NCBI GenBank assembly: GCA_031772625.1
Contig: CM062815.1
Span: 121,691,977-121,755,976 of the forward strand
Direction of reading: 5' to 3'
Length of the DNA: 64,000 bases
Source: Pinus tabuliformis
Lineage: Eukaryota > Streptophyta > Pinopsida > Pinales > Pinaceae
Both the position numbers and the translations under genes were made by a program. How positions within the stretch are numbered: the first letter of the stretch is position 1; the number at the start of each line of letters is the position of its first letter. Shown piece by piece: positions 24,601 through 36,252 of this stretch. The notes below the pieces were generated by a model, which was given only the letters and a program-made list of their open reading frames with translations, ran no database searches and was not told where the DNA came from.

Positions 24601-25298
24601 TGGCCGAGTTGAAGGCTTCAGAATCAGATGCATGTTCCGACCCTGAGTCAGAACCCGACAAGGGGAATGGCAAAGGGAAGCAGATCATTGATGCGGAGCC
24701 CAGCGCCACTATTGCCACCGCCAAGATCCAGAAGAATGAGCCCGAAGATCCAGAGGAGGGGGAGCATCTTTTCCACTCACAGATGTGGGTGAAGGGTTTG
24801 CCACTGCAATTCATTGTCGACAGTGGCAGCCAAAAGAACCTCATTTCAGCAGAGGTCGTGAAGCGGTTGGGCCTACCGACTACACCACACTCACAACCGT
24901 ACAATATCGGGTGGCTTCACCAAGGACGAGATCTTCGAGTTCGCCAGCAGTGCCACCTTCCCTACAACATGAAGCCCTTCACAAACGAGGTATTGTGTGA
25001 TGTTACACCTCTGGATGTTTGTGATGTATTATTGGGCTAGCCATACTTGTGGAGGCGACATGCTCTGTATGAGTCAAGGCCTCGCATTGTTATTATTTCT
25101 TTGGGTAATTCATTATACAGGATATCGAAGGTAGCCCCACCTACCGCCACCTCTTTGATCGCTGCTAAGAAAGGAAACAAGCTCATCTCACATACTAGGA
25201 AATTTATTTTCTGTCTGGTTCGCTCCCAAAGTAAGGGGAAGATCGTCGCCACATCCATGACCCCCGCGAAAGGTTCCTCCACGCAGCGACAACAGTAG
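24600..25298 (+). pseudogene. Ty3/Gypsy aspartic protease region
   Basis: A Glu/Pro-rich leader precedes a retropepsin domain with catalytic D-S-G in VDSGSQKNLIS (about 24816) and a downstream CDVLLG motif. A TAG at 25038-25040 interrupts it just before PYLWRRHALYESRPR. The left copy has no stop at this point, because it reads GQPYLW. In a complete element this would continue into reverse transcriptase, but here it ends at about 25298. Confidence 0.8.
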
Positions 25299-25309
25299 AG
25301 GGATACGGT

Positions 25310-25650
25310 CATGAAAGAAGACAGGAACAACTTCTCCTCACCCACAGGGCCACCACACAAGTTTCAGGTGGGCGACAAAGTTTGGTTACATATGCAGAAA
25401 GAACGCCTTACAAAAGCCCATTAGAAGCTCAGATCACTTCGACACGGTCCTTAGAGCATTACCAAGGCTGTGGGAAACAATGCTTTGGAGCACAACATTC
25501 CTCCATTCCTTCGCCTGCACCAAGTGTTCAATGTGTACCGCCCTCGACCATGCTTCCCACCATTACTGGACATATTGAAGATTGCAGAACAACTCACCAG
25601 GGACCAAGTTCAGTAGATGGAGGAACTCAACGCAATGGGGACGATTGCTT
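25310..25650 (+). pseudogene. Integrase C-terminal remnant after internal deletion
   Basis: Translating across frames gives FQVGDKVWLHMQKERL, a SITKAVGNNALE-like stretch and VFNVYRPRPCFPPLL. This is the GPF/Y-type C-terminal module found after the integrase core in Ty3/Gypsy elements, especially chromoviruses. Its position right after the protease marks the internal deletion junction at about 25300. Confidence 0.72.
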
Positions 25651-25651
25651 C

Positions 25652-25667
25652 CTAAGGGGGGAAGAAT
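25652..25667 (+). other. Polypurine tract
   Basis: AAGGGGGGAAGAA immediately precedes the TGATCC start of the 3' LTR. It primes plus-strand DNA. Confidence 0.85.
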
Positions 25668-26286
25668 GATCCAGGTGGATGTTGGTGGCCACCCACCTAT
25701 CCCACTTGGACCCCCACAACTGTCTCTTTCATTTTTTCAGTTTCCTTAATTGTAGCACAAGTTACTATTTTTAGCAGTTTTTTAGGTCCTGAACTTCCGG
25801 AGTCGTTTTGAGGCCCTAAACGACGTTTTTTGGGAAATCTGGGAGCAACATGGGTCCATGGATTGATGTTACTCTTCCCAAAGTTGTAGTGATTAGATAG
25901 ATATTTCTAACAAGCTATTGTATGCGTCAAACAGAGATCGCATGCCAAAGTTACGACCCCAGGAAGTTGATGTACCAATTCACCCAAACTGGGCCCACAA
26001 TTTGGCGTTTCATCTCCTAGGGTTAGGTTTTTGGATGTTTAGGGTTTTCTATTGTTTCTCAACAGTAAATAGGCCTTCGAGCCTCATTGTAACATATTTC
26101 AGAGGCATTTAGTCGCCACATCTATTCTCAGAGATAAGCTACCATCACCCTAGCTGGTTTATTTCCATTTCTGTTTTTAAGCATATTTTAGTATTTTGCA
26201 GTAATGAAATGAAGTATTATTTCCGCTGCATTCTGTATTTGTGGTTATCTCTGTAATTTGTTGCGTTCTTGTTTAAATCTGGATCA
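25668..26286 (+). repeat. 3' LTR of the deleted Ty3/Gypsy element
   Basis: 619 bp, TGATCC to GGATCA, followed by the CTCAC duplication. Confidence 0.88.
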
Positions 26287-26357
26287 CTCACCTAGAAAAG
26301 ATGATAAGTTTGTTGCTAAACCCCTCAGGCTGGCATGAAAACCAACTTTGATATCAC

Positions 26358-27433
26358 TGTGATATTCCGGAAACTAATTTGACAAAATTTTCCATAATTT
26401 TTGCTTAACAAAATTACACCATAAATTTCTATATTTAAACCCAATCAAAATTGCACAATTTTCACCATAAAATTAGCAGCACAACAAATAAATTTTGTAA
26501 TATGAAAACCCAGAAATGCTGCAAATCAAGGTTAACACGAGAAATAATAGCAAACTCATCTTTATTTAATAGAAAACTCATCTTTCTTTTATTTACCGAA
26601 TAAGATTACCATGCCAATACAAATAGCTGGAGAATAGCTGAGATGAAGCCCAAATTGGATATCTGGGTGATCCCCATTTCCAATCCATAGCTCTGCTCAC
26701 CAACTAATGCTGATGAAGCTCTATGAGATTTCTAAATGAAATCTCCACAATAGTGAGTTTTGGTTTCATCCAACACACTAAGAAACCCAAGGGTTTACAT
26801 CCTAGGGTACTCTGAACCTGAAAACTAAGTTCTAAAACTCACCAAGAAAAACTCCAATCCAAGATGATCCCAAATGACTTGCTTCACCCCCTTTCAAAGA
26901 TCTAATGGATCTCTCTCCAACATTCTAAAGCACTTTTATTTTATTATTTTATTTCCATTCTAGAGGTTTCTCCCTTTCATTTTATTTAAGTGACTCTTTT
27001 TATTTTATTTTATTTAAGTCACTTTTAATACTGGAAAATGGTTAATCTGCCTCCACGATTTTCCGCCCACTGAAAATCACTTTTCATCATTCGATCCTGT
27101 CGATCTCTTCATCCTGGTTCCAACAAGCTATTACACTGAGGTGTTTCTCCAAACAATCTGCTCCAAATAACAACATTAATGTATTTAATTAAAATATGCT
27201 GATAACCCTATTTTATGGGAATTGCTGGAATGCAATGGAACCAAGAACACACTGTGCGGAACTGACCCTGATGATAAAATATAGCAAGCAAACCCCATAG
27301 GAACCCATAAAACTCTTCCAAAACTCTCTGGGCTCACCAATAGCGTGATCTCACTCTTGTGACCTGGTTGTCACAAATCCTGAAAATCCACCCTAACTGC
27401 ATCATAAGGGAAACCAGAAATGGGGATATTACA
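26358..27433 (-). repeat. LTR-like block on minus strand, right copy
   Basis: Counterpart of 2273-3347, with the same termini and the same primer-site-like sequence on its low-coordinate side. It predates the duplication. Confidence 0.45.
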
Positions 27434-28706
27434 TAATTATATCTGGCTTATGGATTTCCAATTGAGCGAACATTAATGTAATTGGCAATTTCATAAGGAT
27501 TTTAGCAATGATAATCTCTTTTCCTTCAATAGTCCCTCTATTTTTTCATAAGATGGAAACAATTTTTTGAAAACCATTAAGAAATCTTCCTCCTTTCTTG
27601 TTATTGCGACCCATTTGTTTATCTTCGTCAAAAGGTCCCATTTTCCTTTTCACTAAGAGTGTGGCCATTACGAATTTTAAATGATACCTTAAATTCAATT
27701 GAACTGGGACTTACTACTTGGCATTGTCAATAATAAGATGGTAGTACACTTTCTAGAATATGAAGGCCTAAGGTTCAAATCTCGCTTTCATTCACTTCAA
27801 ATTATATCAAATGCTATAAAGATTACAGTACTTTAGCTCATAAGTGCAAATATTTATTTTGGGTTCAATGTAGTGTATTGTTGACTCAAGGCAATGGAGT
27901 CATAGGTGCACAGTTAGCAGGTACATCCTTTGACACTAAAAATCCTGCTCTGGGCTCATGCATTATGATTCATGGAAATTGAATTAAAATCACTGATTCA
28001 CAATTTTTGCTCAGTAACCACAATAACACTCACTTCTCCTGAGACACGTATATGCTATAAAGACAGTTACGGTATAATGGGATTGGCACAGCCTGTCTGT
28101 TCATTTATGATTCTCCTGTGCTAGTGTATGCATCTATATTGTGGAGCAAGTAGTTAAAAATATGGGGTTATAATTTACAGCCTTTTATGTTGCTTTTACA
28201 ATCAATTTCTACTTCATGGTTCACATTACAGATTTTCATTAACCTTGAAATAGTAGTTCATGATATAAATTTTCTGGTTTGGCGATTATGTGTGTTGTAC
28301 TGAACTATGACATTAAAAGGATTTTATAAAATATTATGGTTGAGAATAAGCACAACCAGAAACTCCTGATCCATGCAAATGGAAATTGCTACATATCATC
28401 TCTTTGGCTTTATAAGCTATTCCTGCTCACTCTCTCTAGCTGGATAAGTAAGATACTTGTTCTTCAAAGCAATTGTTTTGCCTACTTGGGCACCTGTACC
28501 AAAACAAATATCATTATCCATCTTGATTGTTGGACAATTATTGGCAGTCATGAAGATTGGGTTTTATTTAGGGCAGAGTCCTTTTCGTTATCACTTCTGT
28601 TTCTGCACATATATTTCAAAATTCTTGCATTTATTCCTGCACCTGTTCTCTGAGATAGTGATTTCTTACTGAAGAGATAATAGAATCTTACATGCTTGTG
28701 AAACAG
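27434..28706 (+). other. Intron sequence upstream of the ALG7 exons
   Basis: Non-coding. The part up to 28636 is duplicated on the left side of the window. It ends TGTGAAACAG at 28697-28706, a good 3' splice site leading into the first recognisable exon. Confidence 0.6.
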
Positions 28707-29244
28707 GGTGGATATATAAGCTCTACATGTTTTTGCTGGCAGTATTCTGCACAAATTCTATAAATATTCATGCGGGTCTAAATGGTTTGGAAGTTGGCCA
28801 AACCATTGTTATTTCCTCAGCGGTAAGATTGAACTCTTGTGTGCTGTTTCTACTTAGTGACAACAGGATCTGCAGAACACAAAACAAACATATTTGAAGA
28901 AAGAAGCAAACGGATGGTAACATTCTCAAATTGTGTTGCAGATCTTGATCCATAATATCATGCAAATTGGATTATCTTCAGAGGATGACTATAAACAAGC
29001 ACATGCCTTTTCTATCTATCTTATCCAGCCTTTGATTGGAGCTTCACTGGGTTTACTTGCTTATAACTGGTATTCATCTCTAACATGTTGCTATGAAATT
29101 GCTCGGTTGGTTTTGTTATAGTGATATCCACTTATTCATTATCTTTAAATATATCAGGTACCCATCTTCAGTGTTTGTCGGTGATACGTTTACTTACTTT
29201 GCTGGAATGACACTGGCAGTGGTTGGCATACTTGGCCATTTCAG
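28707..29244 (+). CDS. ALG7: ALG7/GPT exons: UDP-GlcNAc:dolichyl-phosphate GlcNAc-1-phosphotransferase (partial)
   Basis: This ER membrane enzyme makes dolichol-PP-GlcNAc, the first step of N-glycan precursor assembly (target of tunicamycin). There are three exons with clean GT-AG introns. Exon 1, 28707-28822 (116 nt), has [27 protein letters not shown]. Exon 2, 28942-29069 (128 nt), has [24 protein letters not shown] and LLAYN. Exon 3, 29158-29244 (87 nt), has [29 protein letters not shown]. Codon phases join across both introns. These match the conserved membrane and loop region of the second half of the eukaryotic family, including the Asn/Asp-rich catalytic loops. About 110 of roughly 420 residues are present. 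No earlier exon was found upstream. The next expected exon (KTLLIFFLPQVLNF in the family) is not clearly present, although VLNFIL can be read at 29291 after a CTCTAG. The gene may continue over large introns outside the window, or be truncated. Confidence 0.88.
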
Positions 29245-30009
29245 GTGACAATTCCTTCCTTTTATAACGTTACTATATAAACTTCCTCTAGGTGTTAAAT
29301 TTCATATTACCAATGGAATTGTCTTTCTTATTCTTCAGAAATATTATGGAAATTCAAATTATAACACGCCGACACGACAAATCTCTGTTTGGGATTTTCA
29401 CCTTTTTAAGAGGGAATCAATTTTTCACCAAACTTGGCCCAATGAAGCCTAATGTGATTGATGATGAAAGACATATGTCTCATTCTTATTGTACTTTTTA
29501 TCTCAACTGAACATTGATGAATATCTAATAGAAAAAGAACAATTGATTTATGGGTTTTCCACCTTGTGGGGCTTCACCTTGGCCTCCGACCAAAATCCTA
29601 GTGTCTTTATTGTGTATGTTTTTCTTCTATTGTTCTTTACTGTTCCGCTGCATTGTTGATGTTATTGTTCTCTCTACTTAATTGCTAATAATGATATGAT
29701 GTTATGGGGTGATGTAATGTGAAAATGTTGAAAAAGTAAAAAAAATGCAATTTTCTTCAACAAGGAACAATCTAGCCCTAAAATTAACATGGAACCAGAG
29801 TTGGGCTAGAAAAAAGTCACTGAGATCACCCTCGTGAGGAGATTTATGATGGATTTCATGATCAAGCAAGAGTGAAAGAGATGAAGATGTTGGAGACTTA
29901 AAAGAATGCTAGGGTTTGAAGGAAACCTTAGGAAGCCCTTGTTCTTACAATAGAGGTTAGGGTTTGGGAGAAACCCTAGGAGTGGCCTTAGATATGGTAA
30001 AGGCTTAGG
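29245..30009 (+). other. Intron or intergenic DNA after the ALG7 exons
   Basis: It begins with a GTGACA 5' splice site. At 29291 a short VLNFIL-like reading follows an AG, but the text after it does not match ALG7. A phrase near 29550-29600 (GGGTTTTCCACCTTGTGGGGCTT) resembles the 3' end of Copia LTRs. Nothing else was recognised. Confidence 0.5.
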
Positions 30010-30017
30010 CAATGTTA

Positions 30018-30270
30018 CACGATCCTAGATCCAAGGGCGGAATCGTGTCCCGTATGGATCCTTGGGTGATCTTTTGGCAGAACTGCGGATCCAAAAATCG
30101 GATCCATGGTTCCATCGGATTGGGCCGATTCCTGGGAATCCAGAATTGCGTGGGCTTGATCCGCGGTTTTGAATTTTCGATCCGTGGTTCCAGACAGGGA
30201 TCCGCCTTGAATCCCTACAGATCGGGCACGGATCCGAGCGGGTCCGATGGATGACGAGCGGTTCCGCGGA
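30018..30270 (+). repeat. Subterminal GATCC-rich repeat cluster
   Basis: A GC-rich island in AT-rich surroundings, with about ten GATCC/GGATC words in 250 bp (CGGATCC, GGATCCG, TTGATCCGCGG and similar). Short motif clusters just inside the ends are typical transposase-binding regions of hAT elements. Confidence 0.5.
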
Positions 30271-30590
30271 GGCCCGCCTTTTTTATTTTTTTGTGGCTCT
30301 AACATGGGTTGGGTTTATGGTGAGTTAGAGAAAAAGATAGATGGGGTTAAAATCCATTTTCCCCTCTCTTTTCCTCATTCTTGCATCTTTGGAGAGCTTG
30401 GAGAAGAGAGGCTTGAGGAGAGCTTGGAGGAGTAAAGAAGAGCTGCCATCTACAAGAGCTAAAGAGGTAATTGGCATTGCAAACCCCAAACTCCCTCATT
30501 TTTTAGTCATTGTTGTTTTTATTTTTTCTCTTCTTTCTCCTACTTTTCCCCATTCTTTCTTCTTGCTCATTTCATTGCAGGTTGTCCATT

Positions 30591-31940
30591 TGTTATCACA
30601 TTTTATTTTGAGTTTGAAATATTTTAAGAAACACTAATAATTTCAGTGTCAGTGAAAATATTTGTAATAAACAGGAAAAATTCTGATAATGGGACTATCA
30701 ACGCTTTTTGAGTTCAAAAAATTATTAGTAGGAATACACTGACAATGAGAGTATCAGCGTTATCGGGTATTTGTTGATAGCTGGACTATCAACGCTTTTG
30801 TGAGTTCAGTAAATTTAAAAATGCGTTGACAACGAGAGTGTCAATGTTATTGTGTGTTTGAAAATAAAAGAAGGAAAATGCGCTGACAACGAGAGTAGCA
30901 GCGCATTTCTGTAAAAATGGTTAGTTAAAACTTTGTTTTTTCCTGTACAACACAGTAATTTCGGGCACACTTTCCAAACAAATGAGAATGAATTTTTCAA
31001 AACCGAAAGAGGTTTTTGTTCGCAGCGGACCCATTAAAAAAAACCTCTCGGTTTTCTAACAGCTATCACGGTTTTGGATTTTCAAAGGGATCACTGGACC
31101 CTATTTTTCATGATTTTCTAAGGATAAAGCTCATGGACAGTTTTTGATTTGGATGCCACCTCACCAAATTCGACTTGCTAATCCTTATCTCCAACCATGA
31201 CTCCAACAACAACATGATCTTTAGATGCAGATAGGTTTGGAAAGTTTCATATGCATGTACCTAAGAGATTTATACTTCTATTATTGGATTACTGTAATTA
31301 TTTTTGAGCTACAAACCTGTTTCAGTTATTGTATTGTTTATATAAGCAAAGATTGCAGAAGAAGAAAGGGTTGGTGTTTATTTGAGATTTAGCATCCTTG
31401 TGTATTTTGAGTAGATCATTAATGAAAACAATCTTTATGAGCATTTGCAAAAATGCTTGCACTGTATTTCCCTGTCTTTTTTTGTTTTGCTTTATATTTC
31501 CTCATGTCTGATAAAAAGAGTATGAGATTGGGATTCATATTTTATGCTCCTTTTTCTTTATTTCTCAGTCATTAATAATTATTGTTCACTTAACCCTTAC
31601 ACTAATTTCCTTCATCTTCCTCTAAATCACTTAAGTGTCAAAGGAATTACTGCTACCCTGCTTTTGTGTTTTGCTCATTGAAACTGTGTTTGTATAAGAC
31701 TTGATTGGGTTAGACTCCATGCCCAATGGTGGAACTTTCACATAGCCCAACCAAATTTCAATCATTTTCGATAAATCTGGCCATAGGACTCAATTGCAAA
31801 CCTTCTACTACAGTGACCTTGAGTAGTTGAGTTTAGGGAGAGATCCCTCTCCAGGTTGAAGGGCCAACTTTCAACCTCAAAGAGGTTCGAGGTTACCTTA
31901 GAGGTTTTCCCACAACCAGGGTTTCCTCTAAGAGATAATA
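30591..31940 (+). repeat. 5' LTR of the gag-only element
   Basis: 1350 bp, starting TGTTATCACATTTT. It contains an array of related phrases (GACAATGAGAGTATCAGCG, GACTATCAACGCTTTT) repeating about every 55-60 bp between 30690 and 30900. It ends GAGATAATA where the 3' copy ends GAGATAACA. Confidence 0.82.
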
Positions 31941-31943
31941 TTT

Positions 31944-31961
31944 TGGTGCCGTTGCCGAGGA
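31944..31961 (+). other. Primer-binding site of the gag-only element
   Basis: TGGTGCCGTTGCCGAGGA, a variant of the TGGCGCCGTTGCCGGGGA site used by plant Tat/Athila-type Ty3/Gypsy elements. Confidence 0.8.
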
Positions 31962-32102
31962 GCGAAAGACATATTTTCCCAAATGATTTCATTGTTTAAG
32001 ATCAGATCTCTGAGGGCAAACAAAGATTTGGATATCAGTTTTGGCTGCAAGGTGTTTGCTCTGGCAACTCCATTTTCAAGAATCTAGAGTTAGAAGCTTC
32101 CA

Positions 32103-33248
32103 TGGCGACTCCATTGTCAGAAGGATTCATAGCTCAAATGATTCAATGGTTATTTCACTAGGCCAATGAAGAACTCAGACGCTGCTACTATTGTTTTAAG
32201 GTATGCAAGTTTAGATTTTACAATTATTCCTAGTTTTCCTAATCATCTACCCAAAGATGAATATTTTCTGAGAAATGGACCAAAATTTAGTGGTGATGAT
32301 TTGAGCCTGACTTTGAAACATATCGCAAATTTTCGTGACTTTACTGATCTTCTTAAAGTCAAGTGTGAAGATGAATACATGAGATTATTGTTTTAAGGTA
32401 TGCAAGTTTATATTTTACAGTTCTTCCTAGTTTTCCTAATCATCTACCCAAATATGAATATTTTTTGAGAAATGAACCAAAATTTAGTGGTGATGATTTG
32501 AGCCTGACTTTGAAACATATCGCAAATTTTTGGGACTTTATTGATCTTCTTAAAGTCAAGTGTGAAGATGAATACATGAGATTATTTTATGAGTCATTCC
32601 ATGGGAAGTGCAAAATTTGGATTGAATGTTTGTTTGTGAAGTCCATAACATCCATAACAAGCTTTTGGGTTATCTTCTTGGAAACATGGATGGAGAAAAA
32701 AGAATTAGTAGTAGATCATGTTTCCATTGAAGGTTTTAGAGAATGGAATGATGGATATACTGATGGTAAAGTGGATAACAATTTTTCTGCATTTTTTTCC
32801 TCTTATTTAAAGTCATGCAAATGTAGCTCAGAAGAAAAGATTCATTTCGTAGGAGTATTCCAAGGAAATTCAGATAGAGCTTGTAATCTTAGAGGATCAA
32901 TAAATTTTTCTATATCAAGATCATTCTTTTGGACTTTCTTCTCAACAACAACGAAAAAACATATTGCTTCCCTCTGTTATTGAGAGTGGGGAATTTTCTG
33001 TTTTGGATTATGAATTTGAAATAGAAAACATGCATGAAAAGTTCAACCATGATAATAAAATTACAAAATACATTGAAGATCAAGCAAGATATGGCATCTA
33101 TATATTTGATGATTTTGTAGCCATTTATATTGAAGAGCTTTTTAGTTCAAATTTTCAACCATGGTTTCACTGTGAAGATCAAGTTTATTCTGAGCTATCA
33201 TTATATTGTCAAGTTTTTATTTTAACCAACTATAATCAAGGAGTCTAG
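32103..33248 (+). pseudogene. Gag-like pseudogene with internal tandem duplication
   Basis: The reading around 32166-32396 and again 32465-32600 gives RNGPKFSGDDLSLTLKHIA, then HIANFRDFTDLL and CEDEYMRLLF. This fits the start of a retrotransposon gag capsid domain (FxGD, then a helix, then a D/E-rich turn). A 197-bp unit (32193-32389) is repeated directly at 32390-32586. The second copy runs on into FYESFHGKCKIWIECL. Downstream frames to 33248 are not recognisable as known domains. No zinc knuckle and no protease are present. Confidence 0.65.
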
Positions 33249-33656
33249 TTTTCAAATAAGATGTTAGATTGGTTGCATTGGAAGTTTCATATAACTTGAA
33301 GAAAGATAAAGTCAACTGGTTAGAATAGGAACAATGTACATAAATAAGCTCACAAGATGGAGCATCCTTTCATTTTGGCATTTCAGTTTTTAGTTTTCAG
33401 CAATTGGTGTTCAGGTTGAAACCAGAGTTCAAGTGTGGATTCGATTGTAATAAACAATTTTTAGCTTTCACATTGCAGTATAGTTTTCAGTTGGCTTGGT
33501 TTAGTTTTAGTTGATGATTGGACTAAGTTGGAAAGAAGTTCATAGAGTAGGATACAAGTTTCAGGTAAGAAGCTGGAAATAGCCCAATAGATCAGGCCTC
33601 TGGTCTATGGGGTTCTTGTTGCCATCCATGATCGACAACATCCCCGTGAAGCCAAC
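33249..33656 (+). other. 3' non-coding part of the gag-only element
   Basis: No coding potential was seen. No good polypurine tract abuts the 3' LTR: the bases before it read CCGTGAAGCCAAC, which is unusual and may reflect mutation. Confidence 0.55.
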
Positions 33657-36185
33657 TGTTATCACATTTTATTTTGAGTTTGAATTTTTTTAAGAAACAC
33701 TAACAATTACAGTGTTAGCGAAAATATTTGTAATAAACAAGAAAAACACTGATAATGAGACTATCAACGCTTTTTGAGTTCAGAAAGTTATTAGCAAGAA
33801 TACACTGACAAAGAGAGTGTCATCGTTATTAGGTATTTGTTGATAACTAGACTATCAACGCTTTTGTGAGTTCAGTAAATTTAGAAATGTGTTGACAATG
33901 AGAGTGTTAGCGTTATCGTGTGTTTGAAAATAAAAAAAGGAAAATGCGTTGACAATGGGAGTAGCAATGCATTTCTATAAAAATGGTTAGTTAAAACTAT
34001 GTTTTTTCTTGTTAAACACAGTAATTTCAGGCACGCTTTCCAAACGAAGAAGAACGAATTTTTCAAAATCGAAAGAGGTTTTTGTCTACAACAGACCCAT
34101 TTAAAAAAACCTCTCTCGGTTTTCTAACAACTATCTTAGTTTTAGATTTTTGAAGGGATCACTGGACCCTATTTTTTAGGATTTCATGAAGAAAAAGCTC
34201 ATGGAATGTTGTTGATTGTTGATTTCTGGTAGCATCGGATGTGCTCTTAGCCTCAAAATTTGTAGGGAGGCTAAGACGTATGTATTCCACAATACCTATA
34301 AATTGTTTTGGGAAATTCCACCCGGAGATAGTTTTATTAAAATAATTAATTATTTTTAATGGTTGCCTAAATCTAAACTTAGGAAATTAAAATAATTAAA
34401 GGGTATTAATCAAACTGAGGGTGAAACTTCTAGAAGAAGACGAGGATCAAGCCAAAATGATCTAAGCCATTGATTAGAATTTAATCTGGGCCATTGGTTC
34501 TCAACGAGAAAATTATAAGAGGAGGCTTGATGGGCATCAAGCTTTAGGAGGCTTGGAGACAGATCAAGAGATCAAATTTCTCGAAGAGGGCAATGCAATA
34601 GTTGCTAGAGAATCGATTGAGGAGATTTCTTGTAGTAAGGGGTAGGGATAGTCCCGGAAGGAGATTTCCTGATCCGGGAATACATTGTAGAGGAGGTAGA
34701 GAGAGATCCAAAAGAGGCAACGCATAGGTTACGCTGGGCAGTGTAAGCCCACACAGAGGTAGCGCAGAGGCTACGCTGGACAGTGGAAGCCCACACAGAG
34801 GCAGCGCAGAGTTTCAGAGGGAGTTTGAATTCCAGCCAGGAGAGATGAGTTTTAGTTCAGGAAGATGGGGTGTGAGACTAGACGCCCTGAAGTTCGAATC
34901 TCCAAATAGTAGGAGATCCGGGAGATTTGATGCAGATCCCCGGAGAGGCTGATGTAGAACTACGTAGGCTGACGCAAGAGCTACGCAAAGCTAGTGTGGG
35001 GCCAACAATCTAGGGTTTGGATTAGTGTCAGATCACTAGTGATCGTGTGAGGTACTTCTCACTAATCATTTGCTAGTCAGATTCTCTGTATTGGATAGCC
35101 AACAAGGCATCCAAAGATTGTATTCAGAAAACTACTGCTTAATAATACAAACCCTCAGTTGTTGCACCGGTTTTCTCGCATTGGGTTTTTCCGGGACATT
35201 TGTCCAAAAATAATGGTGTAATGTGTTGTGTATCTCTTTCTTGCCCAGTTTCTTGTTTCCGCATATAATTTTTAATTGGTGAAGGCTGCAGTGTATTAGT
35301 TTCGTTATTTGCTGTAGGAAGCAGTAAATAATTTGTTCAGTAATTAACAAATAGAAAGAACTTAATTAGTTGCTGCAGTAGAAATTTGGGCGTCCAAATT
35401 TTCCCATTGGATGCCATCTCACAAAATTCGACTTGCTGATTCTTATCTCCAACCATGACTCTAGCAACAACATGATCTTTAGATGCAGATAGGTTTGGAA
35501 AGTTTCATATGCATGCACCTAAGAGATTTATACTTATATTTATGGATTACTGTGATTATTTTTGATGTACAAATTTGTTTTAGTTATTGTATTGTTTATA
35601 TAAGCAAAGACTGTAGAAGAAGAAAGGGTTGGTGTTTTTTGGGATTTAGCATCCTTGTGTATTTTGAGTAGATCTATAATGAACAATCTTTATGAGCATT
35701 TGCAGAAATTCTTGTGTTGTATTTCCCTGTCTGTTTTTGCTCTGTTTTATATTTTCTCATCTCTGGTAAAAAGCGAATGCGATTGGGATCCATATTTTAT
35801 GCTCCTTTTTCTTTATTTCTCAGGCATTAATAATTGTTGATCACTTTACCCTTACACTAGTTTCCTTCATCACGTAAGTGTCAAAAGGAAATATTGCCAC
35901 CCTGCTTTTGTGTTTTGCTCATCGAAACTGTGTTTGTATAAGACCTGATTGGGTTAGAATCCATGCCTAATGGTGGAAATTTCACATAGCCCAATCAAAT
36001 TTCAATCATTTTCAATAAATCTGGCCATAGGACTCAATTGCAAACCTTCTACTACAGTGACTTTGAGTAGTTGAGTTTTTAGGGAGAGATCCCTCTCCAG
36101 GTTGAAGGGCCAATTTTCTACCTCAAAGAGGTTCGAGGTTACCTTTGAAGTTTTCCCGCAACCGATTTTCCTCTAAGAGATAACA
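33657..36185 (+). repeat. 3' LTR of the gag-only element, split by a solo LTR
   Basis: Pieces 33657-34216 and 35407-36185 align continuously with 30591-31940, with a net length of about 1339 bp. It ends GAGATAACA. Confidence 0.82.
34217..35406 (+). repeat. Solo LTR related to the non-coding LTR family
   Basis: 1190 bp from TGTTGATTTCTGG to AAATTTTCCCA. It aligns, diverged, with the LTRs of the 13240-16754 element read on its own coding strand (shared TAGCATC.GAT.TG start, TTAATTAAC-type AT patch, GTTGCACCGG... end region). The uninterrupted paralogous site is visible in the partner LTR near 31141-31155. Flanks are TTGAT and TTGGA, not a perfect duplication. Confidence 0.72.
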
Positions 36186-36252
36186 CCATCCATATTCATA
36201 TTCCAAAGTGGTGTTCTTTTGACTTATATATATCATTCTGCTTTTTGTTTTC

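Larger units (their letters stand above)
22926..26286 (+). mobile_element. Internally deleted Ty3/Gypsy element
   Basis: This complete insertion of 3361 bp is flanked by CTCAC at 22921-22925 and 26287-26291. It has LTRs of 623 and 619 bp, a Met-type primer site after the 5' LTR, and a strong polypurine tract before the 3' LTR. The interior keeps gag, protease and the integrase C-terminus but lacks RT, RNase H and the integrase core, so it cannot move alone. The left copy at 1-2201 shares the same deletion. Confidence 0.9.
30591..36185 (+). mobile_element. Gag-only Ty3/Gypsy element (Tat/Athila-type primer site)
   Basis: LTRs are at 30591-31940 and 33657-36185, the second containing a solo LTR of another family. 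Flanks CCATT (30586-30590) and CCATC (36186-36190) are a 4-of-5 target duplication. The primer site is TGGTGCCGTTGCCGAGGA. The 1.7-kb interior holds gag-like text but no protease, RT or integrase, so it is non-autonomous. It sits inside the hAT element. Confidence 0.8.

Noticed and set aside
29292..29510. Possible next ALG7 exon (VLNFIL reading)
   Set aside because: Only about six residues resemble the family and the preceding exon phase does not join to it. The downstream text is unlike ALG7.
30015..30305. GC-rich open frames on both strands (80 and 96 codons)
   Set aside because: They reflect the GATCC-rich subterminal cluster, which lacks stops on both strands because of its composition.
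32465..32983. 172-codon frame as an independent gene
   Set aside because: Its first third is the duplicated gag segment and it lies between the two LTRs of a retroelement. The rest has no recognised domain.
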